DNA from: Neopestalotiopsis rosae
Lineage: Eukaryota; Ascomycota; Sordariomycetes; Amphisphaeriales; Sporocadaceae
DNA: 64,000 nt
Reading direction: 5' to 3'
NCBI GenBank assembly: GCA_023078685.1
Contig: JALGAS010000001.1
Location: 7,750,001-7,814,000 of the forward strand
A model generated the notes under the pieces. That model saw only the letters and a program-made list of their open reading frames with translations, was not told the DNA's origin and made no database searches. Position 1 is the stretch's first letter, and each line of letters begins with the position of its first letter. Of the stretch, positions 34,596-45,088 are shown one piece after another. A program made the translations under genes and the position numbers.

Positions 34596-36503
34596 ATGGC
34601 ATCAGCCACTCCATATCAGTATTTCCCATTGAAAGAAGACGCGATTCGAGTTCTTCGACTCTTTCCGACCGAGAATCCCAAAGAACCGATCAGGGTGGAA
34701 CTGTTACCGTGTCGGCTAAACGACAATGAAGTTCAAGTTCCCGTTCCTCAAGTCTCGAAGAGAGCCCGAGTCATCAAACGATTGCGAGCTTTCACACAAC
34801 ACCGAGTTTTTGATCGATTTCGAGTCTCCAATCGGGCTCAGGTCTTCAATCGTTTACGAGTCGTCAACCAATCTCGAGCTTCCAATGCAGCACCCGGCGA
34901 CATTGAAAGAAACCGGCATATGCTTGAGACACAGTCCAGATTCAAACGCAATGCCGAGATCGAGTACCATGCCCTGTCCTACACTTGGGGAGACACCACA
35001 GATGATCAACCGCTTATTTATGTTGGTGAGGATGGAATGAAGGCTCTGCCTGTCACGCGCAATTGTTTCAACGCGCTCATGGCTCTGCGCCATCGCAACA
35101 AACTGCGCCACTTCTGGGTTGACGCCATCTGCATTAACCAGAAAAATCCCGAAGAACGGTCAAATCAAGTCCGAAACATGGCAAAAATATACGGGAGCGC
35201 GATAAGTACAGTTATTTATCTTGGTGAACACACTCCTAACAGTCGTTTTCTGTTTAAATGGCTCTCTGAGCAGACCAAGAGGCGGAAAATCGAGGGATTA
35301 CGGGGAACGGACGGAGTTGTTCAAGGAGCGCGCGAGCTACTTGAACTATCGTGGTTCTGTCGGATTTGGGTATTGCAGGAGGTATATCTGAGTGCGAATC
35401 GGCAAATTCTATGTGGGCAAAGTCTCATTAGCTGTAACGCTTTGGCCTCTCTTTGGATCCTCATTTCTCACGTTCCTCCGTTTCATGATCCAGTTCCATT
35501 CGCTTTGGCTCCGGACAGATTCCCCTTCCACGGACGGAACGTATGGTTGAATCTCTGGAAGTCTCTCATCGATTCGAGAGAATTCCAGGCTAGCGACAGC
35601 CGTGACAGAATTTTTGCCCTCAAGGCTCTGCTTGGAAGTGACCAAAACGAAATCGACCCTTTCATCGACTACACAAAAACATTTGAAGAGATATCGGTCA
35701 ACTTGGCGACAAAGTTCCTTGAACTTTTTGGTCTTGATTTGCTAACGATGGCTCGGCAAGGCCATAACCTGCAAATGCCGTCTTGGGTGCCAGACTGGTC
35801 TCAGAACTCAAAACTGTACGGGGCGACAAAGACATCAGAAGAATTGAGCTTAGGAGGTCAATACTCAGAAGATCATGCAAAATTGTGGTAAGTTACATTT
35901 TGCCATGTTCATCGGCAGTCAGCACTTGTTGCAACAGATATTGAGGTGAGGTCTAATCCCATTTGACAGGCATCTCCGCCCCAATTCGAATCAGCTGCGC
36001 CTCCGAGGATGGCGGAAAGGTCAAATCAGTGAAATGGGCAGTGTCTTTTCATCTGAAGACACAGATGGCACGAGGCAACAACTTTTATCATTCGCCCATT
36101 TCGTGCACCTTGATTGGGCACAAAGCGACGTTGAGGCGAATTTGGTGTCTCCTAGCAGGAAACATTTTCCGGACATGATTCTAGAGGGTATGTCTCTCAT
36201 GACCTCAGTGTCCTCTTATGAGTGTCTATTTTGTTGTTAGCTAAGATAACATTTGTCAGTGTTGGTGAATTTGGATCAGGAAGACCTTGCACGATTTCTC
36301 CTACGGGGTTCATCATCATGGATGCATTCCTCTGTAAGCTTATTCTTCAGATCCTATCAAATAGCTGCCTCTAATTCTTGCATTAGGAAGATCTCGAGGA
36401 CCCTTCTTTGGGCAAGAACTTCAGACATATACTGGAATCCACCGTCGCTATGGGAACGGTGATCTGGATAGTCAACCAAACTTTCAAACACATCTATGAC
36501 TGA
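34596..36503 (+). CDS. HET-domain protein, copy 2, with internal hexapeptide repeats
   Basis: Four exons: 34596-35887, 35970-36187, 36260-36333 and 36387-36503 (566 aa), all in frame. HET blocks: YHALSYTWGDT, FWVDAICINQKN and SWFCRIWVLQEVY; here the third block is uninterrupted, unlike copy 1, which has a 211-nt intron at that point. Between the N-terminus and the first block lies an insertion of seven hexapeptide units (residues 58-99) rich in Arg, Val and Asn. Downstream similarity to copy 1 continues through LPSWVPDWSQ and RLRGW..GQ..E.G. The C-terminus (...VIWIVNQTFKHIYD) then lacks the block present at the end of copy 1. This suggests truncation or replacement of the C-terminal region. 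Probably an allorecognition or stress-death gene; inference from family. Confidence 0.82.
34767..34892 (+). repeat. 7 x 18-bp tandem repeat inside HET copy 2
   Basis: Seven consecutive 18-nt units, six beginning cgag and one cagg, encode RVIKRL, RAFTQH, RVFDRF, RVSNRA, QVFNRL, RVVNQS and RASNAA. The frame is preserved through all units. Copy 1 has no such insertion at the equivalent position. Confidence 0.8.
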
Positions 36504-36623
36504 GCCTGGTTCTCAATATACTTTGCAATTATGGCCTATATACAAGACCTCGATCTTCTGGCGCTGCTTCTCTAATAGTTTCAGCCCCAAGTATTTCGGT
36601 CGTCACACTTTGATGCTACCCAA

Positions 36624-38321
36624 TTACATGCCCAATCTCTCTTTCCAGCCCTTGGGCTGATCGCGATGCTGCATGACGCCCCAGGTATTCCAAGTTCCCG
36701 AAGACCGTCCGGTCACCTCGGTGCGAGCCGCAACGGACGTAGGCCGGCCCGGCGGGGGCGGCAGCTTCAACTCCTCAGGCGACGCAAACTTGGTAACCGG
36801 CGTGCTGTCCCGGACCCGGACATCCTGACCCTGGACATTCTGCGACTCCTCCTTCTCGCGCCGAGCCATATCCACCTCGCTGCTCAGCGGCTTGCGCTTC
36901 TCGACCTCGGGGTCCTCCTTTGGCGGAATCGCAGCCATGGGCAGCGGCGGCATCGAGTCCCGGCTAAAGTACTCACCGTACTCGCTGCCACCCCAGCCCG
37001 ACATGCTGCGCAGGTCAATCGTGCGGAGGCCCGTGGCGTTGGAGGCGAGGCTGGCGCGCGCCGAGTGCGGGTTCATCATCTCCTCGTCGTCATTGTCCTG
37101 CCGGCCCAGCCACCTCGAGATGCGCTTGGTGCGCTTGAACTGGGGCTTGGCCGCGACCGTCTTGGGCGGATTGGCCATGACGGGGAGCTCGTCCTCGACC
37201 ACTTCGGGCTTGCTGCTGCCGTTGCCACTGCCAAACTTTTCTCGGATGTAGCCGTTGCCGTCTTGCATCTGCCGGTCCATGAAGCTGTTGCGGTCTGATC
37301 CGCCGCCGCCGCTCTCGTTGGAGTAGACGCCTGCCATGAGCTCGTTCATGATGCGGTCGTCGGACTTGTGGGTGAACCGCCGCGTGAGCATGCGCCGGAC
37401 GCCCGAGCCCGTGGAAGCACCCGACTCGCTGCCGGTTTCGTCGCGCCTCTGCTGGCGGTTCCATTTCCGCCAGAAGAAAAAGACCAAGGCCGCGATGAGC
37501 ATGGTGGCCACTATTACAGGTTTTTGCATTAGTTTGGACCATGAAACTGGCTTTTAGCACTTGTGATCTTACCACTACTTCCAATGGCAATTCCGGCCAC
37601 GGCGCCTGCATCCAGGTGAAGTCGCTCACGGTGCTCCTCGAAACCAAGACCCCCGGTAGGCACAGTCACGGCCTCGGCAGTGGCAGAGGTCGTCGACATG
37701 GACACCAGACGTTCTGCGTCAATGGTCGAGGTTAGCGCATTTGAATAAGAAGGAGAAGCTAGCGACCTGGTGGCCGTTGTCGTCAAGCCGGTGCCGTCCA
37801 CTGTGGATACGGCCGGGTTCAACAAGACTGGCTGGGGAGACGAATCCGCTGCACTTGTCGTCCTTGGAGCGCTACTGGAGATGACTGTGGTCCGCACTGA
37901 AGTACCTGTTGTAGAAGAGAGTTCTGGGTGATTAAAGTAGGGCGAGGCCGTCTTTGTAATCGCAGACGATATACTCGTCGTTGTGGTAGGAGGGATTACT
38001 GGAGAGAGGTTTGTTATAGTAGCCTGTGGAGGTGAAGCGATGCTCGTGGTGGTAGTAGGCGACGGTGGCGGAGCCAAGGAAGACTTTGTGCTCGTCGTAG
38101 CCGGAGGAGGAGGAGGGACGGTCTGGGTGGTTGATGGGGGAGCTGCTTTGGCCGTCGTGGTATTGAAAGTGGTCGACGTTGGTGAGGGCGACGATGTCAC
38201 ACTATCCGGAGAGCCAGGCGTGTCTGGTGAGTCTGGGGAAGACTCTGGACTCGGTACAGCGTCATCGCGGATGGCTATCCTGAGGGTGTCTGCTATGGAC
38301 TGCCCTCGACGTGTGCCTCGT
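36624..38321 (-). CDS. single-pass S/T/P-rich membrane protein, 5' end unresolved
   Basis: Two confident exons: 38321-37573 and 37510-36624, joined by a GTAAGA donor in frame. The first encodes a long Ser/Thr/Pro-rich extracellular stalk; the second starts inside the transmembrane helix (GIAIGSSG + VATMLIAALVFFFW). It continues as a ~270-residue cytosolic tail with basic patches (WRKWNRQQRR, FKRTKRISRWLG) and ends at GWKERLGM. The upstream boundary is an acceptor (caccag) preceded by a perfect tactaat branch point, so at least one more 5' exon with start codon and signal peptide is expected; I could not place it. The layout resembles fungal wall-stress or polarity sensors (Mid2/Skg6-like), an inference only. 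Confidence 0.7.
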
Positions 38322-40236
38322 CTGGTGATTCCATTAGTACTTGCGTATACAATATGAGAATGGTACGCTTCTCATCAGGCAATAGTAGAAAATGGTACAA
38401 ACCTCATCATGTCTATGGTAGTTACCACGTGCCCACCTATGTTCCCCCTTCCCAAGTCTTTATCCCACCTTGCTCCAGCGCCCCAAAACCTCAAAATATC
38501 AGAAAAATAGGCAGACCTGCTGTGATTAGATGGTGAAGAAACAAATTGGGCCTGCCCAGAAAAAAAGATGACGAAGACGACAGAAAAAAACGTTGAAGCA
38601 AAAGAAAGAGTAAAAGATCAAGTCGAAAAGTGTTTCTCCATGCTCAGCGGGGATGAAGAAAGAGACAAGGAGTTGTCAATGACTTGGCGCCGAGCTGTAA
38701 AAGGAAGAAAATATCAGCCGGCATGTTCGCAAGCTGTGCGTGTGTGTGTGTGGTCGCCCAAACCCCCCAATCGCCTGCATTTGATCATGGTGGCCAGAAT
38801 TGCTGGAAAGGGCTCGCAGCACTGGTTCGAGTGTCATGATGGCATAGCGTCACGCATTTGGTGTTTCGCGGCGACAGGTGTGCCTGTCTTGGCGTCCAAT
38901 GACTTCGAACCGCCAAGATGGAATGTCCCCTTACTGCCCATACATACCCCGGGAAATAGTGCGACGCTCACAGTATGGTCTCGAAACGGTCCCGACCAAT
39001 CACGCGCCGACATCCACCGTGGGCAGGGTGCCGATCTATAGTCTGAAGAAGTCCGGGGTGGCACTGGGCGTGGGTCCCGGAGACGAACAAGAAGAACAAG
39101 CAGAACAAGCAGAACAACTAGACTCAGCCCGGACCCTAGTGCTGGCGCCACGCGATACAGGGCACACACAGTAGTAGACGAGTGCCGCTGCTTACTTGCT
39201 GGCTGCGGCTCCGAGTGCCCTGGGGGGACTGCTTACAACTGGAACGCGCAAAGCCAAGAAGGCGGTTTCATCTGTGCGGTCGCTCGGCCACTGCCGGTCC
39301 ACATCTCGTGTATCCGGCGCGCTACTGACTGACCATGGGATTTGCACGCGCTGCTGAGACTGTCTGTGTGGTTGAATGTTTGCTTTCCTTTTCCTTTTGG
39401 CCAGGCCTCCGACCAGCATAGCAATAGTATTGACTTGATGTTTTGTGCTCGTAATTATCTTGGTGACTTCTACCAGCTACTACTTTACTGACCCCGATTG
39501 CCTCTCGGATCACTTCAAGCGATCCGATAGAATGCAGAGATTGCGCATCACTGCCAAGATGATCGCCTCGTGTATGCGCCTCAGACACGCGGAATACAAG
39601 TGACAAATATTCGCTTGCAGAAAAGCTTGCAGAATTAGATTCAGGGATTGCTGTTGATCATGTATGATCTTTGTACATAGCCCGTCACCAAGCTTTGCGA
39701 TTGAGTGCGCACATACTCAAGATTCGCACAAGTTAAGGTGTCAGGGCTCTTCACGGCCGTCTTGGTCTTGGGCCACATATGATACCTAATCCAGAGTTGG
39801 GCAGCTGTAATATCATCACGACAATTATGACTATTCTTCATGGCCCTTCATTCCATGCGCAATGCTCTCACCAGACTCCATGGTCAAACTGTACTTGGCA
39901 AAACAATTTGCATTAGTCGGAGAGGCACGGGCATATGTATCATTGTAATCATTTTTTTGTCTCTTCTGTCTTGTGAAGACATGTATGTAGCTCTACATGC
40001 AGATCGCTCCCCGGTAAATGCTTGAAAACGTACAATTGCACGTCGCTCAAAAACAAAGAGAACCACCGCGCGGCCATGCTAATAAAATCAACAGCGGGTG
40101 GTCCCGCAAGGGAGGCAGACTTGTTCTGGAATGGGCGTAGTTGGAAACCTGGCGAGCCTGGCACTGTGGCCTTCGTAGACATTCCATTCTCGATATCAAT
40201 AGCGCGCCATGTTGATCACTTCATTTGGTGCATTCC
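38322..40236. other. 1.9 kb intergenic region
   Basis: Apart from the missing 5' exon of the preceding gene, no gene is supported. Contains a short TG run near 38740 and a 9-bp microsatellite at 39084-39118. Confidence 0.4.
39084..39118 (+). repeat. 9-bp microsatellite, four units
   Basis: The core gaacaa recurs every 9 nt (39084, 39093, 39102, 39111) with near-identical spacers. Intergenic, small. Confidence 0.6.
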
Positions 40237-42294
40237 TCATGTCCAGCCCAGCGTTTCCAAAGTGTTGCGTGCCTCGGGGGCCGACATGGCTTGGACGCCG
40301 AGTTGTCGGACTTGCGTGCCCTTTCTCAACCTCTGTAGACCCAGTGCAACCTTCCAGCCCTCGTCTTCTCCGAGGACAAACATATACCTCTTGCCCTCTT
40401 GATCTCTGATGGTGGCGCGGAGCACGTGAAGACCACGCTGCTTCCATTCGCCCGACTGTTCTCCGGGATTGGGGTTAGCGTATGAAGATTCGTAATCTCC
40501 GTGTGGACAGAGACGGCACTCGTCCTTGCAGGTTCGTAGCATGGTCTCGCAGAACTTGTCGGCGTCTTCGCCGGTGAGAACCTTGGGAACGCCACGATCT
40601 ACGCGCGTGCGAGCGGGTCGATGAAGCACATTGGGAGTTGTCTTGGCCTGGGGAGCCGATTGGTCACCAAAGGAGCGCGAGGAACACCATACCTCCATAA
40701 GCTTGAGCGTCCAAGCCTTGACGTCCCATTCACGTTGTGGGACGCCCCGGACGTCGTCGTCGATAAATAGGCCTTCCGTGGTGATGCGCAGAATCAAGCC
40801 GTCGGTGACGGATCCTTGTCCCGAGAGCAGCTGCGATGCGGGCGTCTTGGCAAACTGGTTCATGAAACCATATACAGCCTTGATGACAATTTTGTTAGGA
40901 TCCTTGGTCGAGTATTCTCCACGCATGGAAGGTGGAGGCGATGTTCGTGCAGTCGATTGCGACGGGGCATAGGATGATTCGGTGAACATGGTTTCGCCAG
41001 ATCTTCGTCTTGAATGTCTCTTGGGCTCGTCGTAGGGGCGGTAAGAATAGGTTTCTTCGTCGGCCGTGCCGGTAAAGGTCTTCGCTGTTGGGGCAGGCGG
41101 TCTCTTGGTAGAGCTAGGATTCGGGTTTGGGGCTGCGGGCGTTGGTTGGGCGGGCGGCCGACCATTTGGCCATGGATTGAACTTTTCGCCAGCGGATGAG
41201 AAAGCGTACGTGCTTTTCCTGATGGCTTCCTCGGCTTGCTCCTTGGCCACTTCCTTCAGGCGTGTTGCCTCCCTCTCCTTTGCTTCCTTCTCGAGTTTCT
41301 CTCTCAGATTCTTCTCCCGCTCGAGCCTTTCGCGGAGATCCCGTTCACGCGCCTCGCGCAGTCTGGTATCTCTCAATTCTTTCTCCTTGGCCAGTTTCTC
41401 TTTCAATTCCTTGGCTTTCTGGTCCTTTTCACGTTGCTCCTTTTCTTTTGCTTCTTGGTCAGCCTTGTCTTTTGCCGCCTTTTCACGTTGTGCCTTTTCT
41501 TGGGCTTCCTTCTCGATCTTTTCCTTGGCGACTTGTTCCCTCTTCGCTCTCTCTCTGGCTTCCTTCTCGCGCAGCTCCTTGAGTCGCTTGGCTATGTCTT
41601 CTTTGCGCTTTTGTTCGGCTTCTTTGGCTTTGCGTTCAGCCTCTCTCTTCCGCGTTTCTTCTCTTGCCTTTTCCCATGGATTTGCCTTCGGCTGCGGCTC
41701 AGGTTCGGGCTTGGGTGGCGGTGCCTCTTGCTCGTTTCTTGGTGCCTCTTCGGGCTGAGGCGCCTGCTGCCAAGAGTTCTTCGGCTTCTCACCGCCGGGA
41801 GTCGGGCCAGATTGGGGCGGAGGCCCTGAGCCGTGTGGAGGCGGCTGCGGAGGACCACCAGCCTCGGGCGCAGCTCCGCCAGCTCCGTTCCAGTTGAAGT
41901 TGCCGCCAGCACTAGAGCCCCAGCCACCGGAACCACCAGGTCCAGCCCCAGAGCCCGGACCGCCGTCTGTTTGTGTTCTTCCCAGCGACCAGGCGCCCAT
42001 AGCTACACCGATCACTAGCAGCATAATGCCTACGCTGCCCATGCCTTGGAAGCCATTCCACCATGTCTTGAAGGCTGGTGCCATACTATGACCAAGCACG
42101 ACAAGTAGCAAGGCCGAGGCGAAGCCGGCAGCGAAGCTGTTGACATTGGGCTGTAACGACGGCAAGTATAGGAAGCCGGAACCAGCTGAGTGCGGTGGTA
42201 TTATAAATATGTCGTATTTACCGGGAGGTAAATTGGGACTTGTTGTCTTTGGATTCTCGCCATGCGGCGGAGGCGGCGGCGGAGGGCCGCTCAT
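40237..42294 (-). CDS. membrane protein with ~155-residue charged helix, unknown
   Basis: Intronless, 685 aa. The N-terminus is Pro/Gly-rich, followed by a well-ordered segment (GKYDIFIIPPHSAGSGFLYLPSLQPN) and two transmembrane helices at about 52-69 and 86-103. A Gly/Pro-rich linker leads to an uninterrupted helix rich in Glu, Lys and Arg (residues ~206-360) with little heptad hydrophobicity, i.e. more like a single alpha-helix than a coiled coil. After a disordered part comes a globular C-terminal domain (~480-685) with NKIVIKAVYGFMNQFAK, LILRITTEGLFIDDDVRGVPQREWDVKAW, a CxxxxxxCxxxxCRLCPHGDYE Cys group and a mixed alpha/beta ending. The architecture suggests a tether between a membrane and a cytosolic partner. 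I do not recognise a named family. Confidence 0.8.
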   Translation of the reverse strand: MSGPPPPPPPHGENPKTTSPNLPPGKYDIFIIPPHSAGSGFLYLPSLQPNVNSFAAGFASALLLVVLGHSMAPAFKTWWNGFQGMGSVGIMLLVIGVAMGAWSLGRTQTDGGPGSGAGPGGSGGWGSSAGGNFNWNGAGGAAPEAGGPPQPPPHGSGPPPQSGPTPGGEKPKNSWQQAPQPEEAPRNEQEAPPPKPEPEPQPKANPWEKAREETRKREAERKAKEAEQKRKEDIAKRLKELREKEARERAKREQVAKEKIEKEAQEKAQREKAAKDKADQEAKEKEQREKDQKAKELKEKLAKEKELRDTRLREARERDLRERLEREKNLREKLEKEAKEREATRLKEVAKEQAEEAIRKSTYAFSSAGEKFNPWPNGRPPAQPTPAAPNPNPSSTKRPPAPTAKTFTGTADEETYSYRPYDEPKRHSRRRSGETMFTESSYAPSQSTARTSPPPSMRGEYSTKDPNKIVIKAVYGFMNQFAKTPASQLLSGQGSVTDGLILRITTEGLFIDDDVRGVPQREWDVKAWTLKLMEVWCSSRSFGDQSAPQAKTTPNVLHRPARTRVDRGVPKVLTGEDADKFCETMLRTCKDECRLCPHGDYESSYANPNPGEQSGEWKQRGLHVLRATIRDQEGKRYMFVLGEDEGWKVALGLQRLRKGTQVRQLGVQAMSAPEARNTLETLGWT

Positions 42295-45088
42295 CCTCGG
42301 AGTATGTTAAGGTAGGAAATTCGAATTGCGTGCTCGACTCGCTGGTGGTGTCTCGGTGTAGTAATCGAGGAGCCAATGCTCAAAATTATCGCGTTGGTAG
42401 CACACAAGGGTATCTGAAAGCCATCAAAGTTCGTAACGTCATGAAGTCGGGAATCTAACCTGGGCTGGTCAGTTTGTGGTCATATTGTGTGCAGGAATTA
42501 TGTTTGTGGAAGAGGAGTGACAATCTTGGGAGTGCCGAGCAGTCGGACCCTGGGCACAATATTTGAGGGAGCAAATAAGAAAAAAGAAGAGGTGAGCTGG
42601 ACACCAGCAGGGGTTCTCAGTGGCATGGTGGTCAAGATGGGAAATCATCCACATCATCCGTCGTCCACTTACCGACTAGGCAGGAAAAGGACTGAAGGCA
42701 AACAAACACAGCCGCCTTGAACGAGGTGTTGCGATAACAGCTGGCGGTGTTTTCTTCCGTAGCTCACAGTCTCTGGTTTTCCTTGAATGATGGAACAGAA
42801 GAGCAAGTAGACATTCTCATCCAAAATACACGTGGCTGTTTTGAGACAGTTGCCAACTGACGAGAGTTGACTCAACTGTGAAATCGTGTATCTTTTTTTG
42901 TGCCCTCTTGGCGGTCTGTTTACTTTTGACGCTTGGGGCACCCGAGGTGGGATTGGGGGGAAACCAAGTGGTGTTGACGCCGATGCACCTGCAGATGGCG
43001 CCGTCCAGTGACAGCGGACCGAGCTGCAAGCTGTTTAGCCTATCCCAACTCTAGAGCTTCAGTGTGTCTAGCCTTATTCGCTGGGCACTGCGACTAGGGG
43101 GGTTCCAGCGACTCCACAGCGCAACGAACCGCTGTGACAATGGGAGCTTCCGGCGTCCGCTCGCTAGCATTGAGCATGTGCTGCAGTTCATTTGATCGCC
43201 ATAGCCAATCGGCAACCGCCAAACTCGAAGTTGCAAGACAAACATGTAGGACATCCATGGCCAATGCTGCCGAATTAAACGGGATACTCCCAGCTCTTTC
43301 CACAATAGAGAACCGGCTACAATTGCTCCCCATACAACAGCGCGAGTTGAATAAGTGACTCAAATGATTTGCAGGGTCTTGTGTGTGGTGACTGACTTGC
43401 ATGCTCGCCCAACGACTTTCATCAATCTATCCGAGAGAGACCCTGAGAATCGACACCAGTCACAAGGAACAACACAGCACACCAAACTGGGGTTATTGGC
43501 TTGGCTTCTACTTGGATCCATGGAATTCAATCACTATCCTCATTGTTGACAAATCTTTGTACATTACTGTAACAGAGAGCTTTTTGGCTACCCAGGAGCA
43601 CTTGACCAGTACTGCCCACTCATTGTTTTCTCAGAATGGAGTCGAGCTGCAGTAGAGCCAATGCAAGCTGCAGCATAGTTGCGTCTGTCAACGCCGAACG
43701 GTGAGCAAAACCACAATCTGTCCACCAGATGAGAACCACGTTCCACATCAGCCACGAGTCGGACGGCAAGCCGTTCTCCCAAGACGCGACATTGCGCTAA
43801 ACGAGAAGCGCGTCATTGTTGTGATGCCCACTTGATTGGTAACCATACTTACCATCGGGTTGCACAAGAAGGATATCGAAATCTGGATGATCACCCAACT
43901 GGCGAGATTGCCCAATCTCTGGGTGCGCACTTCCACGTTGCACTTACAAACTTACCCCAAACTTCACCAGACTTGAGCAAATCCACTCTTACTACTCGTC
44001 CTACGTATCAAAAGAGCGACCGCGGATGACTCCCCCCAAAAGCTCCGGGTTGTAGACGGCGCGGACTCTCGGGTGGCCTGGGGAAAAGTTCCCGCTTCTT
44101 TGTGCTTCGCTAGGAACCCGCTGCGCGCGCCGCGCAAACACCAAGTAGAGACCCATAATCCAGATCCATTGCACCGATCGATGAGATGTTCTCCATAACC
44201 ACAACAAGGGTGGGCAGTTTTCGTTCGCAATCAATTCCAAGCAGGCATTTCTTTGCATTTCCAGTGAGAATTGTAGAGGTCTGTTAATTGGCCATTGGGC
44301 GTCAACCCGCGAGACAAGAACCAGACCCTTGCATTGTCTCGCTTGGGGATAAAGAGAATATGAGAGACAAAATTCGAGGGTTTCGCTTCGCGCTGAAAGG
44401 GAAGGTTGCTGGGCAACAGCGTGCTCAACTTCCTGTCGGGGTTGCTTTTTGTGGGGTGACGTAGCCAAAAGCCTCCAACCGATGAGAAGGTGGGGGAACG
44501 GCCGTTGAGAAACCTCCGCACCCTCATCTCCACCTTACACGGTAGGTATCTCCATTGAACATTTCTTTTGCTCGCTAGTAAACTACAGGCGAATGCCACG
44601 TGAAGTTGAGACATGAGAATCGCGAATTCTCTTGAGATGATTCAAATTGGGAAATGCTCACTATCGTTTTGTTCTGAATCAGCTGTCTATATCTCGTCAC
44701 TGAACAATGGTCGATGGCAGCGAAGATGAACTCGATACAAGATGAATTCTAACAGTGGCTTGCTCTTGTGGCAAGAGTTCCGCAAACAGCTTAAACATTT
44801 AGCAGTATGGTCAACGTGATCCAAGGACAAAGGAGCTTCTAGACAATGCCTTCTTTGCCCACTGACCGTAGGTTGTCTTCTGATCAACGTGATCCAAGGA
44901 CAAAGGAGCTTCTAGACAATGCCTTCTTTGCCCACTGACCGTAGGTTGTCTTCTGAAAGATCAAAGATGCATGGGGCTTCTACCAAATTACGAGCGCAAT
45001 AATATTGTATTCGTCGACTGAACGCAGTCCTAGGATTTCCGATGCAACACTTCAATACTGGCGCAACCCGTTTCCAGCATTAGAAATC
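42295..45088. other. 2.8 kb divergent intergenic region
   Basis: No convincing gene despite several frames of 60-155 codons on both strands. Main feature is the perfect 73-bp tandem duplication at 44811-44956, which lies in the proximal upstream region of the kinase-like gene. Confidence 0.45.
44811..44956. repeat. perfect 2 x 73 bp tandem duplication
   Basis: Two head-to-tail copies, 44811-44883 and 44884-44956, are identical over 73 bp, beginning tcaacgtgat and ending ttgtcttctga. The second copy ends 132 bp upstream of the ATG at 45089, so the duplication doubles part of the promoter or leader. Perfect identity implies it is recent, or an assembly artefact. Confidence 0.9.

Noticed and set aside
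36666..37298. 210-codon Arg-rich frame antisense to the second membrane protein
   Set aside because: Composition artefact; the sense strand has a TM helix and correct splice sites.
41066..41829. Long Ser/Leu/Phe-rich frames antisense to the charged-helix gene
   Set aside because: They are the complement of Glu/Lys/Arg repeat codons; low complexity, no start context.
44001..44468. 155-codon minus-strand frame with several Trp/Cys
   Set aside because: No recognisable domain and no splice or promoter context; kept as intergenic.
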